Assembly: GCF_001884135.1 (NCBI RefSeq)
Contig: NZ_MAOC01000093.1
Span: 124,001-188,000 of the forward strand
Source of the DNA: Bacillus nitratireducens
GTDB lineage: Bacteria > Bacillota > Bacilli > Bacillales > Bacillaceae_G
DNA length: 64,000 nucleotides
Direction: 5' to 3'
Shown: one piece after another, positions 17,956-27,282 of the stretch
Layout: each line of letters starts with the position of its first letter
Numbering within the stretch: position 1 is the first letter of the stretch
Notes under the pieces: model-generated
Told to the model about the DNA's origin: nothing
What the model saw: the letters and a program-made list of their open reading frames with translations, nothing else
Databases searched by the model: none
Position numbers and translations under genes: made by a program

Positions 17956-18924
17956 TTAATCAATACGAATACGTGGATCAACGATGCTTAGAATAATATC
18001 GGAAAGAAGAGTCCCGAGTAGCGTTGCGAATCCAGTAAATAATACAAGAGCAGTTACGACACTGAAATCACGTTGAGTGATAGATTGGAAAAATAGTTGT
18101 CCAATTCCTGGGTAGCCGAAAATATTTTCTAGAATAATAGAGCCCCCAACTAAACCTGTAATTTCATATCCTAAAAATGCTGCGATTGGTAAAAATGAAT
18201 TTCGTAAAATATGTCTGGAATATACTTTAGATTCTGGTACACCTTTTGCCTTTACCGTGCGTACAAAATCTTTATGTTTCGTATCGATAATTTCACTTCG
18301 TAAATATTGGACAGTTCCTACAGTTCCAATTAATGCCCCAGATAAAGCTGGTAAAATCATATGATTTAATTTACTTAAATAGTAATCAAATGATCCGGTT
18401 GCAACTTGTGGGTCAACGCTACCACTCGTAGGGAAAATTGGATATAAAAAGCCGAATAAGAATAACATTACTAATCCGAAAATAAACAGTGGTGTACCGA
18501 ATCCTAAAAAGTTATATAGCGTAATAAATCGATCAGCCCACGTATCATTCCAACGTCCACTTATAACTCCAAGTGGAATAGCAATTAAGTAAGTAAGAAT
18601 AAGAATAAAAAGAGCTAACAGTATTGTATTGCCAAGACGTTCCCCAATAATATCTGTTACTTGTATTTTATGTGCGTAAGAAATACCGAAATCCCCTTGC
18701 ACGGCATTTGAAATCCACCTTACATATTGAGTGGGAATAGGATCGTTTAAACCTAGTTTTTCACGTTGTTCTTCAATCACTTTTGGATCGGCTTTTGGAT
18801 TTGCTAGTTCAGCGCCACTTAATGCATCACCTGGCATTGCCTTAGCCAGTGTAAAGACGAGTACGCTTAATATGAATAATTGCGGTATCATAACTAAAAC
18901 CCGGCGTAATATAAATTTCCACAT
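17956..18924 (-). CDS. oppB: Oligopeptide ABC transporter permease OppB
   Basis: A 322-residue permease of the OppB/DppB type. It begins MWKFILRRVLVMIPQLFILS, as nearly all OppB proteins do, has the conserved LGLNDPIPTQYVRW segment near residue 58, and the EAA-loop region KHKDFVRTVKAKGVPESKVY near 215. About six membrane segments are visible. It follows oppF by 14 bases. Confidence 0.92.
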   Translation of the reverse strand: MWKFILRRVLVMIPQLFILSVLVFTLAKAMPGDALSGAELANPKADPKVIEEQREKLGLNDPIPTQYVRWISNAVQGDFGISYAHKIQVTDIIGERLGNTILLALFILILTYLIAIPLGVISGRWNDTWADRFITLYNFLGFGTPLFIFGLVMLFLFGFLYPIFPTSGSVDPQVATGSFDYYLSKLNHMILPALSGALIGTVGTVQYLRSEIIDTKHKDFVRTVKAKGVPESKVYSRHILRNSFLPIAAFLGYEITGLVGGSIILENIFGYPGIGQLFFQSITQRDFSVVTALVLFTGFATLLGTLLSDIILSIVDPRIRID

Positions 18925-18938
18925 GTTTTATCACTCCC

Positions 18939-19865
18939 TTAAGGTAATGCCACCCGGTGAGTTGGCGAGATTGGTTTTAAATCGTAAGCACGTCCATTTT
19001 CATTGAAATAATTTTCGTAGGATTTCTCATACTCAGCGCTTACCTCACGACGCAATTTACGTTGTTGCTCGCGGTTTTCTGGACGAATATCAGGAATAGC
19101 TGATATTAGACGCTTCGTATAGATGTGCTGTGGATTATTATAAATTTCAGCACTAGTTGCTTCTTCCACAATGCGTCCGCGATACATAACACCGATACGG
19201 TCACACATATGGCGAATTACACCTAAGTCGTGACTAATAAATAAATATGTTAATCCGAGTTCAGATTGTAAATCTTGTAAGAAGTTTAAAACTTGAGCTT
19301 GTACCGACACGTCAAGTGCAGATACAGGTTCATCTGCGATAATAAGCTTCGGTTTTAATGTAAGTGCGCGTGCAATACCAATCCGCTGTCTTTGTCCACC
19401 GGAAAATTCATGTGGGTATTTATAAATAGACTCTGGATTTAAGCCAACTTTATCAAGATAATCTTGAACAGCTCTACGCTCTTCATCAGGTGAGAGTTTC
19501 TCAAAATTTCGAAGTGGTTCAGCGATAATATCCATAACACGTTTCTTCGGGTTTAAGGATGAATAAGGATCTTGAAAAATCATCTGAATATCTTTTCGTT
19601 GTTCTCTTAGTTCTGAGCGGCTTAATTTTGTTAAATCTCTATTATTAAAATGAATGCTACCGCCTGTTGCTTTCGTTAAGTGCATAATTGCTTTTCCAGT
19701 TGTTGATTTGCCGCTCCCAGATTCCCCAACGATTCCATATGTTTCGCCAGGTTGTAGTTCGAAGCTTACGCCATCAACAGCGCGAACGTAATCTAATGTA
19801 CGACCGAAAACACCACCTTTAATTGGAAAGTGTACTTTTAAATCTTCTACTTTAAGCAGTGCCAT
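18939..19865 (-). CDS. oppF: Oligopeptide ABC transporter ATPase OppF
   Basis: A 308-residue ATPase with Walker A GESGSGKST near residue 48, signature FSGGQRQRIGIARAL near 155 and Walker B LIIADEPVSALDVSVQAQ. The C-terminal tail after residue 235 carries the oligopeptide-specific extension. Its ATG lies inside the end of oppD (14-base overlap), so the two ATPases are translationally coupled. Confidence 0.92.
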   Translation of the reverse strand: MALLKVEDLKVHFPIKGGVFGRTLDYVRAVDGVSFELQPGETYGIVGESGSGKSTTGKAIMHLTKATGGSIHFNNRDLTKLSRSELREQRKDIQMIFQDPYSSLNPKKRVMDIIAEPLRNFEKLSPDEERRAVQDYLDKVGLNPESIYKYPHEFSGGQRQRIGIARALTLKPKLIIADEPVSALDVSVQAQVLNFLQDLQSELGLTYLFISHDLGVIRHMCDRIGVMYRGRIVEEATSAEIYNNPQHIYTKRLISAIPDIRPENREQQRKLRREVSAEYEKSYENYFNENGRAYDLKPISPTHRVALP

Positions 19866-20871
19866 GAGTTACGTCATCTCCTTTCTTATGTTGGAAGTTG
19901 AAGTGCTTATAGCAAGTACAACGTACCCAATGGTCTGGTTTTACTTCATGTAAAACAGGATTTTCCTCATGTTGATCAGGTCTAACCCACGGGATTCGGG
20001 CTTGGAATCGGCAACCTGTGCGAGGAAGCTTCGCTAACGAAGGAACTACGCCTTGAATTACATGCAATTTTTCTTTTTCAGCATACGCAGATGGAATTGA
20101 GTTTAATAGAGAACGAGTATATGGGTGAAGAGGGTTATTAAAAATCTCTTCTACTGTCCCTGTTTCTACAACTTGTCCTGCATACATAACGACAATACGA
20201 TCAGCTGTTTCGGCAACAACGCTTAAATCATGTGTAATTAAAATGATGCCCATTTTCGTTTGTTCTTGAATAGATTTTAGTAAGTCTAAAATTTGTGCTT
20301 GGATGGTTACGTCAAGAGCCGTTGTTGGCTCATCTGCAATAATGAGTGCTGGGTTACAAGCAATCGCAATCGCGATAACAATTCTTTGTCTCATTCCGCC
20401 AGATAATTCGTGAGGGTATTGTTTATATGTAAGTTCTGGTTTTGGAATACCAACTTGATGGAGTAGTTCTAAGGTGCGTTCTTTCTTTTCTGCTTTCGAA
20501 AGGTCTGTGTGGTAGTCTAAGTTTTCTTCGATTTGTTTTCCAACTGTCATAAGAGGATCGAGTGCTGTAAGAGGTTCCTGGAAAATCATACCGATGTTTG
20601 ATCCGCGTACTTTATTCATTTCTGCGGTCGACATAGTAAGTAAATCCTTATCTCTATAGTAAAGTTGCCCTTGTAATTTTGTATTTGCTTCATTATGCAG
20701 TCGCATAATGGAAAGGGCAAGTGCACTTTTTCCGCAACCTGATTCACCAACTATCGCGACAATTTCATTTTCATGGACAGTTAACGAAACGTTATCAACT
20801 GCTGCATGGTATTGATCTTGTATGCGAAAGGAAGTCTGTAAGTTTTCAATGCGAAGAAGTGGATTCTTCAT
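19852..20871 (-). CDS. oppD: Oligopeptide ABC transporter ATPase OppD
   Basis: A 339-residue ATPase with Walker [10 protein letters not shown] near residue 43, signature [15 protein letters not shown] near 153 and Walker [19 protein letters not shown]. The C-terminal oligo_HPY region ends with [13 protein letters not shown] and a VRCTCYKHF tail, whose cysteines are likely the Fe-S type cluster ligands seen in relatives. It is the first gene of the operon. A CodY-core sequence and a 14-bp palindrome lie just upstream of its ribosome site. Confidence 0.92.
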   Translation of the reverse strand: MKNPLLRIENLQTSFRIQDQYHAAVDNVSLTVHENEIVAIVGESGCGKSALALSIMRLHNEANTKLQGQLYYRDKDLLTMSTAEMNKVRGSNIGMIFQEPLTALDPLMTVGKQIEENLDYHTDLSKAEKKERTLELLHQVGIPKPELTYKQYPHELSGGMRQRIVIAIAIACNPALIIADEPTTALDVTIQAQILDLLKSIQEQTKMGIILITHDLSVVAETADRIVVMYAGQVVETGTVEEIFNNPLHPYTRSLLNSIPSAYAEKEKLHVIQGVVPSLAKLPRTGCRFQARIPWVRPDQHEENPVLHEVKPDHWVRCTCYKHFNFQHKKGDDVTHGTA

Positions 20872-20884
20872 GGCTATCCCTCCA

Positions 20885-20912
20885 TCTTTTCTGAAAAGAC
20901 TAAATATTTAGT
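20885..20912 (-). promoter_or_regulatory. CodY-like core and adjacent palindrome upstream of oppD
   Basis: The 15-mer at 20885-20899 contains an exact match to the central 11 bases of the CodY consensus (TTTTCWGAAAA), with the four outer bases mismatched. It adjoins a perfect 14-bp palindrome ACTAAATATTTAGT (20899-20912). The site is 14-28 bases upstream of the oppD start codon. CodY control of opp operons is known in Firmicutes; binding here is inferred. Confidence 0.4.
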
Positions 20913-21083
20913 ATGTTGTTGTTATTTTAATATAAAATGACAATGTTTGACAAGGGTAAATATTCAAAAATCTTTTTATATAGAGATGAGATGCAGTAAT
21001 ATAAGGATGAAAACCCTTTTAAGACGCTAATAATTATGGATTGGATTGATAAATTATTTGTAAAAAAAAAGTACTATATGTAG

Positions 21084-21126
21084 AAAAAAGAGAGGCGTTC
21101 TGGAAAGAACTGTCTCTCTTTTTTTT
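21084..21126 (-). terminator. Terminator of glpT
   Basis: An AAAAGAGAG/CTCTCTTTT outer stem with an inner GTTC/GAAC hairpin and A/T runs, 20 bases beyond the glpT stop. Confidence 0.85.
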
Positions 21127-21145
21127 GTAAGTATAATATTAGTGT

Positions 21146-22495
21146 TTAAGCTTGTTTTGGTTTTGCAGATCCTGTATTTAAAGTAAGAGCAAGGAAGAAC
21201 ATTGCAAGCACACAAGAAGCAAGGAGTAAAATGAATCCGCCGTCCCATCCGAATCCATCTACAATAAAGCCCATAGCTGCGCTAGCAAAAGTAGCTCCGC
21301 CTAGATAACCGAAGAACCCGGTTAAACCAGCGGCAGTTCCAGCAGCTTTTTTTGGTGCTAAGTCTAGTGCGTGTAGGCCGATTAACATAACAGGTCCATA
21401 AATTAAAAATCCAATGGAAACAAGTGCGATACTATCAATGATTGGGTGACCGGCAGGGTTTAGCCAGTAAACGAGAACGGCAATGAATACACCGACCATA
21501 AATAGAATACCAGCAGGTGCGCGGCGCCCTTTAAACAGTTTATCACTCATCCATCCGCAAAGAAGTGTACCTGGAATACCAGCCCATTCATATAGAGCAT
21601 AAGCTGTACGTGAGCTACTATGAGTAAAGCTTTTTTCTTCTACTAAATAAGTAGGAGCCCAGTCTACAACGCCGTAACGAACGAAATAAACAAAAACGTT
21701 AGCGATAGCGATGTACCATAAAAACTTATTGTTTAATACGTATGTAAATAAAATTTCCTTTACCGAAAGCTCGCGTTCACGGTCCGCTACTTTTTCATCT
21801 GATGGATATTCCCCAGTATATTCTTCAATAGAAGGTAATCCGCAAGATTGAGGTGTGTCTCTCATCGTAATTAATACATAAATCCCAACTAAAATTGAAA
21901 GAATACCTGGGAAGTAAAATATACTTTTCCAGTCATTTGCAAAGAGATATAAGCCTAATGTAACGAGAGAAGGCATAAGCGCGCCACCGACATTATGAGC
22001 GACGTTCCAAATAGACATTTTTGTACCACGTTCACTAATCGAGAACCAGTGAACCATCGTACGGCCACAAGGAGGCCATCCCATACCTTGTACCCATCCA
22101 TTTAAAAACTGAAGGACAAACATAAGTATAATGCTCGTTGTAATGAAAGAAAATGAGCCGAAAATAATATTAATGATACCTGATAAAAATAGCCCAGCTG
22201 CTAAAAAGTAGCGAGGATTACAACGATCGGATACGATACCCATAAGAAATTTACTTAATCCGTAAGCGATTGATACTGCTGAAAGGATAACCCCAAGTTC
22301 TCCTTTACTAAAGCCTTGTTCGATTAAGTATGGCATTGCGAGTGAAAAGTTTTTTCGAACAAAGTAGTAGCCCGCATAACCGATGAAGATACCTAAGAAT
22401 ACTTGTAAACGTAATTTACGATATTCGCTATCAGTACGGTCAGTAGGTAAGCGTTCTGCGTGGGGCGCAGGTTTAAATAATTGTGTGAAAAACAT
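21146..22495 (-). CDS. glpT: Glycerol-3-phosphate transporter (MFS antiporter)
   Basis: A 449-residue organophosphate:phosphate antiporter with 12 membrane segments, importing glycerol-3-phosphate in exchange for phosphate. The N-terminal [20 protein letters not shown] region, the [13 protein letters not shown] loop between TM2 and TM3, and [20 protein letters not shown] near residue 130 match GlpT/UhpT proteins, including the substrate-binding Arg in TM1-associated segments. The leader carries a promoter, two cre-like sites and a long terminator hairpin, a layout expected for CcpA repression plus GlpP antitermination. Confidence 0.93.
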   Translation of the reverse strand: MFFTQLFKPAPHAERLPTDRTDSEYRKLRLQVFLGIFIGYAGYYFVRKNFSLAMPYLIEQGFSKGELGVILSAVSIAYGLSKFLMGIVSDRCNPRYFLAAGLFLSGIINIIFGSFSFITTSIILMFVLQFLNGWVQGMGWPPCGRTMVHWFSISERGTKMSIWNVAHNVGGALMPSLVTLGLYLFANDWKSIFYFPGILSILVGIYVLITMRDTPQSCGLPSIEEYTGEYPSDEKVADRERELSVKEILFTYVLNNKFLWYIAIANVFVYFVRYGVVDWAPTYLVEEKSFTHSSSRTAYALYEWAGIPGTLLCGWMSDKLFKGRRAPAGILFMVGVFIAVLVYWLNPAGHPIIDSIALVSIGFLIYGPVMLIGLHALDLAPKKAAGTAAGLTGFFGYLGGATFASAAMGFIVDGFGWDGGFILLLASCVLAMFFLALTLNTGSAKPKQA

Positions 22496-22520
22496 AAAAT
22501 GAAAATCCTCCCCTAATTAA

Positions 22521-22535
22521 TTGGAAGCGTTTTAA
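22521..22535 (-). promoter_or_regulatory. cre-like site in the glpT leader
   Basis: TTGGAAGCGTTTTAA matches the CcpA consensus WTGNAANCGNWNNCW at all but one specified position. It lies between the leader terminator and the glpT ribosome site. Confidence 0.45.
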
Positions 22536-22550
22536 GACAGAGAGAATACA

Positions 22551-22600
22551 AAAAGGCCATGAAATATAAAAAAGTTCCCCTTTTTTATGATTCATAGCCG
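22551..22600 (-). terminator. Leader terminator upstream of glpT (candidate GlpP-controlled antiterminator)
   Basis: On the minus strand a 9-bp stem (one G-U pair), a small internal loop and a further 9-bp stem with a GGGAA loop are followed by five Us. It sits between the glpT promoter and start codon, so transcription must read through it to express glpT. In B. subtilis glp operons carry such leader terminators and GlpP with glycerol-3-phosphate allows read-through; the same is inferred here. Confidence 0.7.
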
Positions 22601-22644
22601 TATACTCCGATTCTCCGTGACTGTCAATATTAACTTCGACGAAA

Positions 22645-22681
22645 ATTATACAACTTTGTGACAAAAATGTAAACGTTTTTA
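22645..22681 (-). promoter_or_regulatory. glpT promoter with overlapping cre site
   Basis: On the minus strand TTTACA (22668-22673) and TATAAT (22645-22650) are 17 bases apart. ATGTAAACGTTTTTA (plus strand 22667-22681) matches the cre consensus with one mismatch and covers the -35 hexamer, which fits repression by CcpA. Confidence 0.7.
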
Positions 22682-22693
22682 TAAATAAAGTTG

Positions 22694-22740
22694 TTGACGT
22701 AATTTGTTTGTGGGATTAATATTTAAATACGTTAAATATT
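22694..22740 (+). promoter_or_regulatory. Promoter and MarR-type operator of the efflux operon
   Basis: TTGACG (22694-22699), 17 bases, TAATAT (22717-22722). A perfect inverted repeat AATATTTAA-N5-TTAAATATT (22718-22740) overlaps the -10 element, the position expected for autorepression by the MarR protein encoded next. Confidence 0.7.
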
Positions 22741-22767
22741 TTATTGTTTAAATAAGAGGTGGATAAC

Positions 22768-23226
22768 ATGCCAAATGATATGACTCATATTGATAAGATT
22801 CAAGCTCTTACATTCGCTATAGGAAAGAAAATGCAAACAGAGTTATTGGAACAAATGCAAGCATCAGGACTTACACCACCGCAGTTTTATATTTTAAAGA
22901 TTTTAGATCATTATGGAGCTTCAAGAGCGACACAATTGGCGGAGAAAATGTACGTGAAACCGAGCGCGATTACAGTAATGATTGATCGTTTAATTGATCA
23001 TGGGTTAGTAGAGCGCTATCACGACGATAATGATCGCCGCGTTGTTATCATTGAGCTAACGAAAAAGGGGAAAACTACAGTAGAAGAAGCGATGGCGGCT
23101 CGTAATGAGCATATTGCAAAATACTTCTCACACTTAGAATTACAAGAGAGGGAAGATTTGTTACGTCTCTTTGAAAAGCTAGAAACAATTATTTGCGGGA
23201 CACAAGAGAAAAAAGAGAAAAACTAA
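22768..23226 (+). CDS. MarR family transcriptional regulator
   Basis: A 152-residue winged-helix regulator. The recognition helix region ATQLAEKMYVKPSAITVMIDRLIDHGLVERYHDDNDRR is visible at about residues 53-92, including the wing with the conserved DDNDRR. ATG 22768 is preferred over in-frame GTG 22759 because the AAGAGGTG ribosome site overlaps that GTG. It lies 19 bases before a drug efflux gene and behind an operator overlapping its own promoter; a ligand-released repressor of the pump is the likely role. Confidence 0.9.
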   Translation: MPNDMTHIDKIQALTFAIGKKMQTELLEQMQASGLTPPQFYILKILDHYGASRATQLAEKMYVKPSAITVMIDRLIDHGLVERYHDDNDRRVVIIELTKKGKTTVEEAMAARNEHIAKYFSHLELQEREDLLRLFEKLETIICGTQEKKEKN

Positions 23227-23245
23227 GAGGAATTGAGGAGATTAC

Positions 23246-24859
23246 ATGGAGCAACAAGAAAATCAGAATAGAAAGTTGTTGTTAATCGGTTTAGTAATCG
23301 CAATGCTATTTGCTGCATTGGACGGAACGATCGTTGGTACAGCAATGCCCCGTATCGTCGGTGAACTAGGCGGATTAAGTTTAATGACATGGTTAACAAC
23401 AGCTTATATGTTAACATCAACAACGGTTGTACCGATTGCAGGTAAATTAGCGGATTTACTTGGGCGTCGTAACGTATATATAGCAGGATTAATTATCTTT
23501 ATGGTTGGTTCAGCGTTATGTGGTATGGCAAACGGTATGACAGAATTAATTATTTTCCGTGGTATTCAGGGTCTTGGTGGCGGTATTATGATGCCGATGG
23601 CTATGATTATTATCGGAGATATGTTCACGGGAAAAGAACGTGCGAAATGGCAAGGTATTTTTGGAGCTCTATATGGTCTTGCCTCTGTAATTGGACCACA
23701 AGTTGGTGGTTGGATTGTAGACGCAGTGAACTGGAGATGGGTATTCTATATTAACTTGCCAGTTGGTATTTTAGCGACAATCTTTATTGCAATGGGATTA
23801 AAAGCACATAAACAAACAGGACCAATTAAAATTGATATCGCTGGAATCTTCACGATGATTCTCGGTGTTGTAAGTTTATTACTTGCGTTAACGTTTGGTG
23901 GGAAAGATTATGCATGGGGTTCTTGGCAAATTATCGGGTTATTTGCACTAGCTGCAATTGGTATTGTTAGCTTTGTTATCGTTGAAACGAAGGCTGAAGA
24001 ACCAATTTTACCGATGCACTTCTTTAAAAACCGCACATTTACACTACTAAATGCGATCGGTTTCTTTATGAGTATCGGAATGTTTGGAGCAATTATGTTC
24101 GTACCGTTCTTTATGCAAGGAATTGTAGGCGTAAGTGCTGCTGAATCAGGAACGATTATGACACCGATGATGATCACAATGATTGTTATGAGTATTATCG
24201 GTGGTCAGCTTGTATTAAAAATTGGTGTGAAACCACAAATTATTACAGGGATGCTTATTATGGCTAGTGGTTTCTGGTTATTAACAACGATGGATATGCA
24301 CACAACTAAGCTTACCGCTACTTCTTATATGATGGTTATCGGTTTAGGAATGGGTCTTGTTATGCCGATATTAACATTAGCATTGCAAGAAAGCTTCCCG
24401 AAAAAAGATCTTGGTGTTGTAACATCATCAAGTCAATTCTTCCGTCAAATCGGTGGAACATTCGGTATTACAATTTTAGGATCAATTATGAATAACACTT
24501 CAGGTACAACGTTAACAAATAAATTAGTACCTGTATTAGACACATTCCCAAAAGAAGCGGGACAAATGGTAACAAAATTTAAAGATATGATTCATACAGA
24601 TCCACAAAGTTTATATTCTATGCTATTTAGTCCAGAGGCATTAAAACAAATGCCAGAAGCATTTTCTAATAGTATCGTACCAATTTTGAAAAGCTCTTTA
24701 GTGGACTCACTTCATACTGTATTCTTAACAGGATTGGTATTTATCGTAGTAGGTGCTATCTTTACGATTTTCTTACAGAAAATTAAACTGTCTGACCGTA
24801 AAAAAGGTGCTGAAGAGCCTGCTGTAGAAGAGAAAGAACAAACGGTATCATATTCGTAA
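23246..24859 (+). CDS. Multidrug efflux MFS transporter, DHA2 (EmrB/QacA) family
   Basis: A 537-residue proton-driven drug exporter with 14 predicted membrane segments. LDGTIVGTAMPRIVGELGG in TM1 (motif D1), GKLADLLGRRNVYIAG (motif A, near residue 65) and GPQVGGWIVDAVNWRWVFYINLPVG (motif C, near 150) define the DHA2 family. A hydrophilic loop of about 80 residues precedes the last membrane span. It is co-transcribed with the MarR gene and ended by a strong terminator. Substrates are unknown. Confidence 0.92.
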   Translation: MEQQENQNRKLLLIGLVIAMLFAALDGTIVGTAMPRIVGELGGLSLMTWLTTAYMLTSTTVVPIAGKLADLLGRRNVYIAGLIIFMVGSALCGMANGMTELIIFRGIQGLGGGIMMPMAMIIIGDMFTGKERAKWQGIFGALYGLASVIGPQVGGWIVDAVNWRWVFYINLPVGILATIFIAMGLKAHKQTGPIKIDIAGIFTMILGVVSLLLALTFGGKDYAWGSWQIIGLFALAAIGIVSFVIVETKAEEPILPMHFFKNRTFTLLNAIGFFMSIGMFGAIMFVPFFMQGIVGVSAAESGTIMTPMMITMIVMSIIGGQLVLKIGVKPQIITGMLIMASGFWLLTTMDMHTTKLTATSYMMVIGLGMGLVMPILTLALQESFPKKDLGVVTSSSQFFRQIGGTFGITILGSIMNNTSGTTLTNKLVPVLDTFPKEAGQMVTKFKDMIHTDPQSLYSMLFSPEALKQMPEAFSNSIVPILKSSLVDSLHTVFLTGLVFIVVGAIFTIFLQKIKLSDRKKGAEEPAVEEKEQTVSYS

Positions 24860-24861
24860 TG

Positions 24862-24892
24862 AAAAAGCATCGCCTTATGGCGATGCTTTTTT
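24862..24892 (+). terminator. Terminator of the MarR-efflux operon
   Basis: A 13-bp perfect stem AAAAAGCATCGCC, a TTAT loop and a T run. Confidence 0.92.
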
Positions 24893-24927
24893 GAGTATAA
24901 CCTTAAAAGCTTTTTAGTGAGAAATGA

Positions 24928-24976
24928 TTGACGTATTTTTATAAATGCGTTATATTATTTTGTGTAAACGGTTACA
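24928..24976 (+). promoter_or_regulatory. rbs operon promoter with cre/RbsR operator
   Basis: TTGACG (24928-24933), 17 bases, TATATT (24951-24956). TGTAAACGGTTACA (24963-24976) is a perfect match to the cre consensus and a near-perfect palindrome just downstream of the -10, so it can bind CcpA and, being a LacI-type operator, probably also RbsR. Confidence 0.8.
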
Positions 24977-24996
24977 TGAAATGAGGAGAAAAGAGA

Positions 24997-25968
24997 ATGA
25001 GTACGATTAAAGACGTTGCAAAATTAGCAGGGGTATCTGTTGCGACCGTTTCCAGAGTGTTAAATAAAAATGGATATGTTCATGAGGATACATTAAAAAA
25101 AGTAGAGCGAGCAATTGAAATGCTAGATTATAAACCTAGTACAGTAGCACGTTCTTTATACAATAAAAAATCTCGTTTAATTGGCTTAGTTGTTCCAAAT
25201 ATCGTGAATCCATTCTTTCCAGAAGTTGCACGTGCCGTAGAAGATGTAGCATATAAACAAGGTTACACAGTTGTCCTTTGTAACTCTGATGAAAATTTAG
25301 AAAAAGAGAAACAATACATTGATGTGCTTAGACAAAATAATGTGGATGGGTTTATTGTGGCAACGAATCCACAAAATAGTGTTAATTACATGAATTTGTC
25401 TATTCCAGTTGTTGCGATTGACCGTATGTTTAATGAGCGAATTCCTACTGTATATGCAGATAACTATGCAGGGAGTCAGGCGGCGACAAAGTTATTAATA
25501 AGCAAAGGGTGTAAACATATTGCACATATTCGTGGACCGCGTGATGTGAGCACAGCTAATGAACGTTTTGAAGGTTTTGTAGACGTTATTACGCAAAATA
25601 ATCTTTCTTATATGATTGCAGAGAGTACATTCGATCCAGCTAATAGTGAACAGGTTGCGGTGGAATTATTGGAAGAATATCCGCATATTGATGGAATTGT
25701 TGCTGGGAATGATTTAATTGCAATCGGCGTTGTAAAGGCTGCACTTCAAAAGGGGATTTCTATTCCAGACGATTTACAAATTATCGGATTTGATGGGATT
25801 TCTTTAACAGAAATGATGTATCCATCTATTACAACTGTTGCACAGCCAATTTATGAAATGGGGAAAATTGCAACAGAGCTGTTGTTAGAGCAGATGGAAG
25901 GAAATCCATTAGAAGAGAAACACTATCGTTTACCGATTGAAATTATAGAACGAAATACAACGAAGTAA
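24997..25968 (+). CDS. rbsR: Ribose operon repressor, LacI family
   Basis: A 323-residue LacI-type repressor. The N-terminal helix-turn-helix STIKDVAKLAGVSVATVSRV and the hinge helix PSTVARSLYNKKS (about residues 46-58) precede a periplasmic-binding-like sensor domain. As first gene of rbsRKDACB it presumably senses ribose or a derivative and represses the operon from the palindrome in its own promoter region. Confidence 0.93.
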   Translation: MSTIKDVAKLAGVSVATVSRVLNKNGYVHEDTLKKVERAIEMLDYKPSTVARSLYNKKSRLIGLVVPNIVNPFFPEVARAVEDVAYKQGYTVVLCNSDENLEKEKQYIDVLRQNNVDGFIVATNPQNSVNYMNLSIPVVAIDRMFNERIPTVYADNYAGSQAATKLLISKGCKHIAHIRGPRDVSTANERFEGFVDVITQNNLSYMIAESTFDPANSEQVAVELLEEYPHIDGIVAGNDLIAIGVVKAALQKGISIPDDLQIIGFDGISLTEMMYPSITTVAQPIYEMGKIATELLLEQMEGNPLEEKHYRLPIEIIERNTTK

Positions 25969-25981
25969 GGAGATGAGACAG

Positions 25982-26878
25982 ATGCCAAATATTGCAGTAG
26001 TAGGTAGTATTTCAATGGACTTAGTGGCTGTTTCAAAAATACGGCCGAAAGCAGGAGAAACAGTAATTGGTGAAGCGTTTCATACGATCCCAGGTGGGAA
26101 AGGAGCCAACCAAGCAGTTGCTGCAGCTAGATTAGGAGCAAATGTAGCGATGGTTGGTGCAGTAGGAAGTGATGATTACGGGACAGTAGTTAGAAGAAAT
26201 TTAGAGAATGAACGCGTTTTTATCGACTATGTGGTACCGGTTACAGATAGAACAACAGGAATCGCTCATATCGTTTTAGCAGAAGAGGATAACAGTATTG
26301 TTGTCGTACAAGGAGCAAATGCTCTTGTAAATGAGTCGATTGTAGATCGTTCAAAAGACCTTCTTGTAAAAGCAGATATGGTTGTTCTTCAACTAGAGAT
26401 TCCGCTTGAAACAGTAAAATACGTTCTGGCTATTTGTGAGGAACATAAAATTCCAGTTATGTTGAATCCGGCTCCAGCACAAATCTTATCAGAAGATATT
26501 TTAGAAAAAGCGACTTATATTACGCCGAATGAGCATGAGTGCCGCATTGTATTAGATGATTTCACATCACCAATTGAAGATTTATTGGCTAAATATCCAA
26601 ATAAGCTATTGATGACAGAAGGGTCTAATGGTGTTCGTTTCCATAACGGAACGGAAGTTGTTCAAGTTCCAAGTATTGCTGTAGATGTAGTAGATACAAC
26701 TGGAGCTGGTGATACATTTAACGGCGCGTTAGCAGTTGCGCTTTCTGAAGGAGAAACACTTCAAAAGGCTATTCGTTTTGCTAATATTGCTGGTGGTCTT
26801 TCTGTAACAAAACTTGGGGCACAGGGCGGTATGCCGACGAGAGATAGAGTACGTGAAGTGCAGGTGATTGTCGGATGA
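25982..26878 (+). CDS. rbsK: Ribokinase
   Basis: A 298-residue PfkB-family sugar kinase that phosphorylates ribose at O5. The PfkB signature 1 ([25 protein letters not shown], about residue 39) and signature 2 with the catalytic Asp ([17 protein letters not shown], about residue 240) are intact. ATG 25982 is chosen since AAGGAG lies 9 bases upstream; the in-frame ATG 25973 directly abuts that site. Its last four bases overlap rbsD. Confidence 0.94.
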   Translation: MPNIAVVGSISMDLVAVSKIRPKAGETVIGEAFHTIPGGKGANQAVAAARLGANVAMVGAVGSDDYGTVVRRNLENERVFIDYVVPVTDRTTGIAHIVLAEEDNSIVVVQGANALVNESIVDRSKDLLVKADMVVLQLEIPLETVKYVLAICEEHKIPVMLNPAPAQILSEDILEKATYITPNEHECRIVLDDFTSPIEDLLAKYPNKLLMTEGSNGVRFHNGTEVVQVPSIAVDVVDTTGAGDTFNGALAVALSEGETLQKAIRFANIAGGLSVTKLGAQGGMPTRDRVREVQVIVG

Positions 26879-27270
26879 AAAAGCATGGTGTATTAAATAG
26901 TGAAATCGCGGCAGTCCTTGCTTCACTTGGACATACAGATACGATTGTAATTGCTGATTGCGGGTTACCTATTCCTGATGGAGTAAAACGAATTGATTTA
27001 GCAGTTGAACTCGGAAAACCTAGTTTTTTAGACGTATTACAAGTTGTTGCTGATGATATGGCAATTGAAAAAGTGACGTTAGCAGAAGAAGTTATTATGA
27101 ATAATGAAGTGGTAAATAAAGAAGTTGAGATGCGATTAATAGAGCCAGCATTTGAATATGTGTCTCATAAGGAATTTAAAGAGCATACAAAGAGAGCGAA
27201 GGCGATTATTCGTACAGGAGAAGCAACGCCTTATGCGAATGTTATTTTACATGCAGGCGTGATTTTTTAA
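26875..27270 (+). CDS. rbsD: D-ribose pyranase
   Basis: A 131-residue RbsD/FucU family mutarotase converting beta-pyranose to beta-furanose ribose for ribokinase. It begins [20 protein letters not shown], with the conserved His20 of the active site, followed by [13 protein letters not shown]. The ATGA overlap with rbsK indicates coupled translation. Confidence 0.94.
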   Translation: MKKHGVLNSEIAAVLASLGHTDTIVIADCGLPIPDGVKRIDLAVELGKPSFLDVLQVVADDMAIEKVTLAEEVIMNNEVVNKEVEMRLIEPAFEYVSHKEFKEHTKRAKAIIRTGEATPYANVILHAGVIF

Positions 27271-27282
27271 TAAAGGGATGTG

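Noticed and set aside
20947-20952. TTGACA on the plus strand upstream of oppD
   Set aside because: No -10 hexamer at 16-18 bases and no plus-strand gene follows.
22473-22664. 63-codon minus-strand frame before glpT
   Set aside because: It runs through the glpT promoter region and leader terminator and into glpT in another frame; it has no ribosome site.
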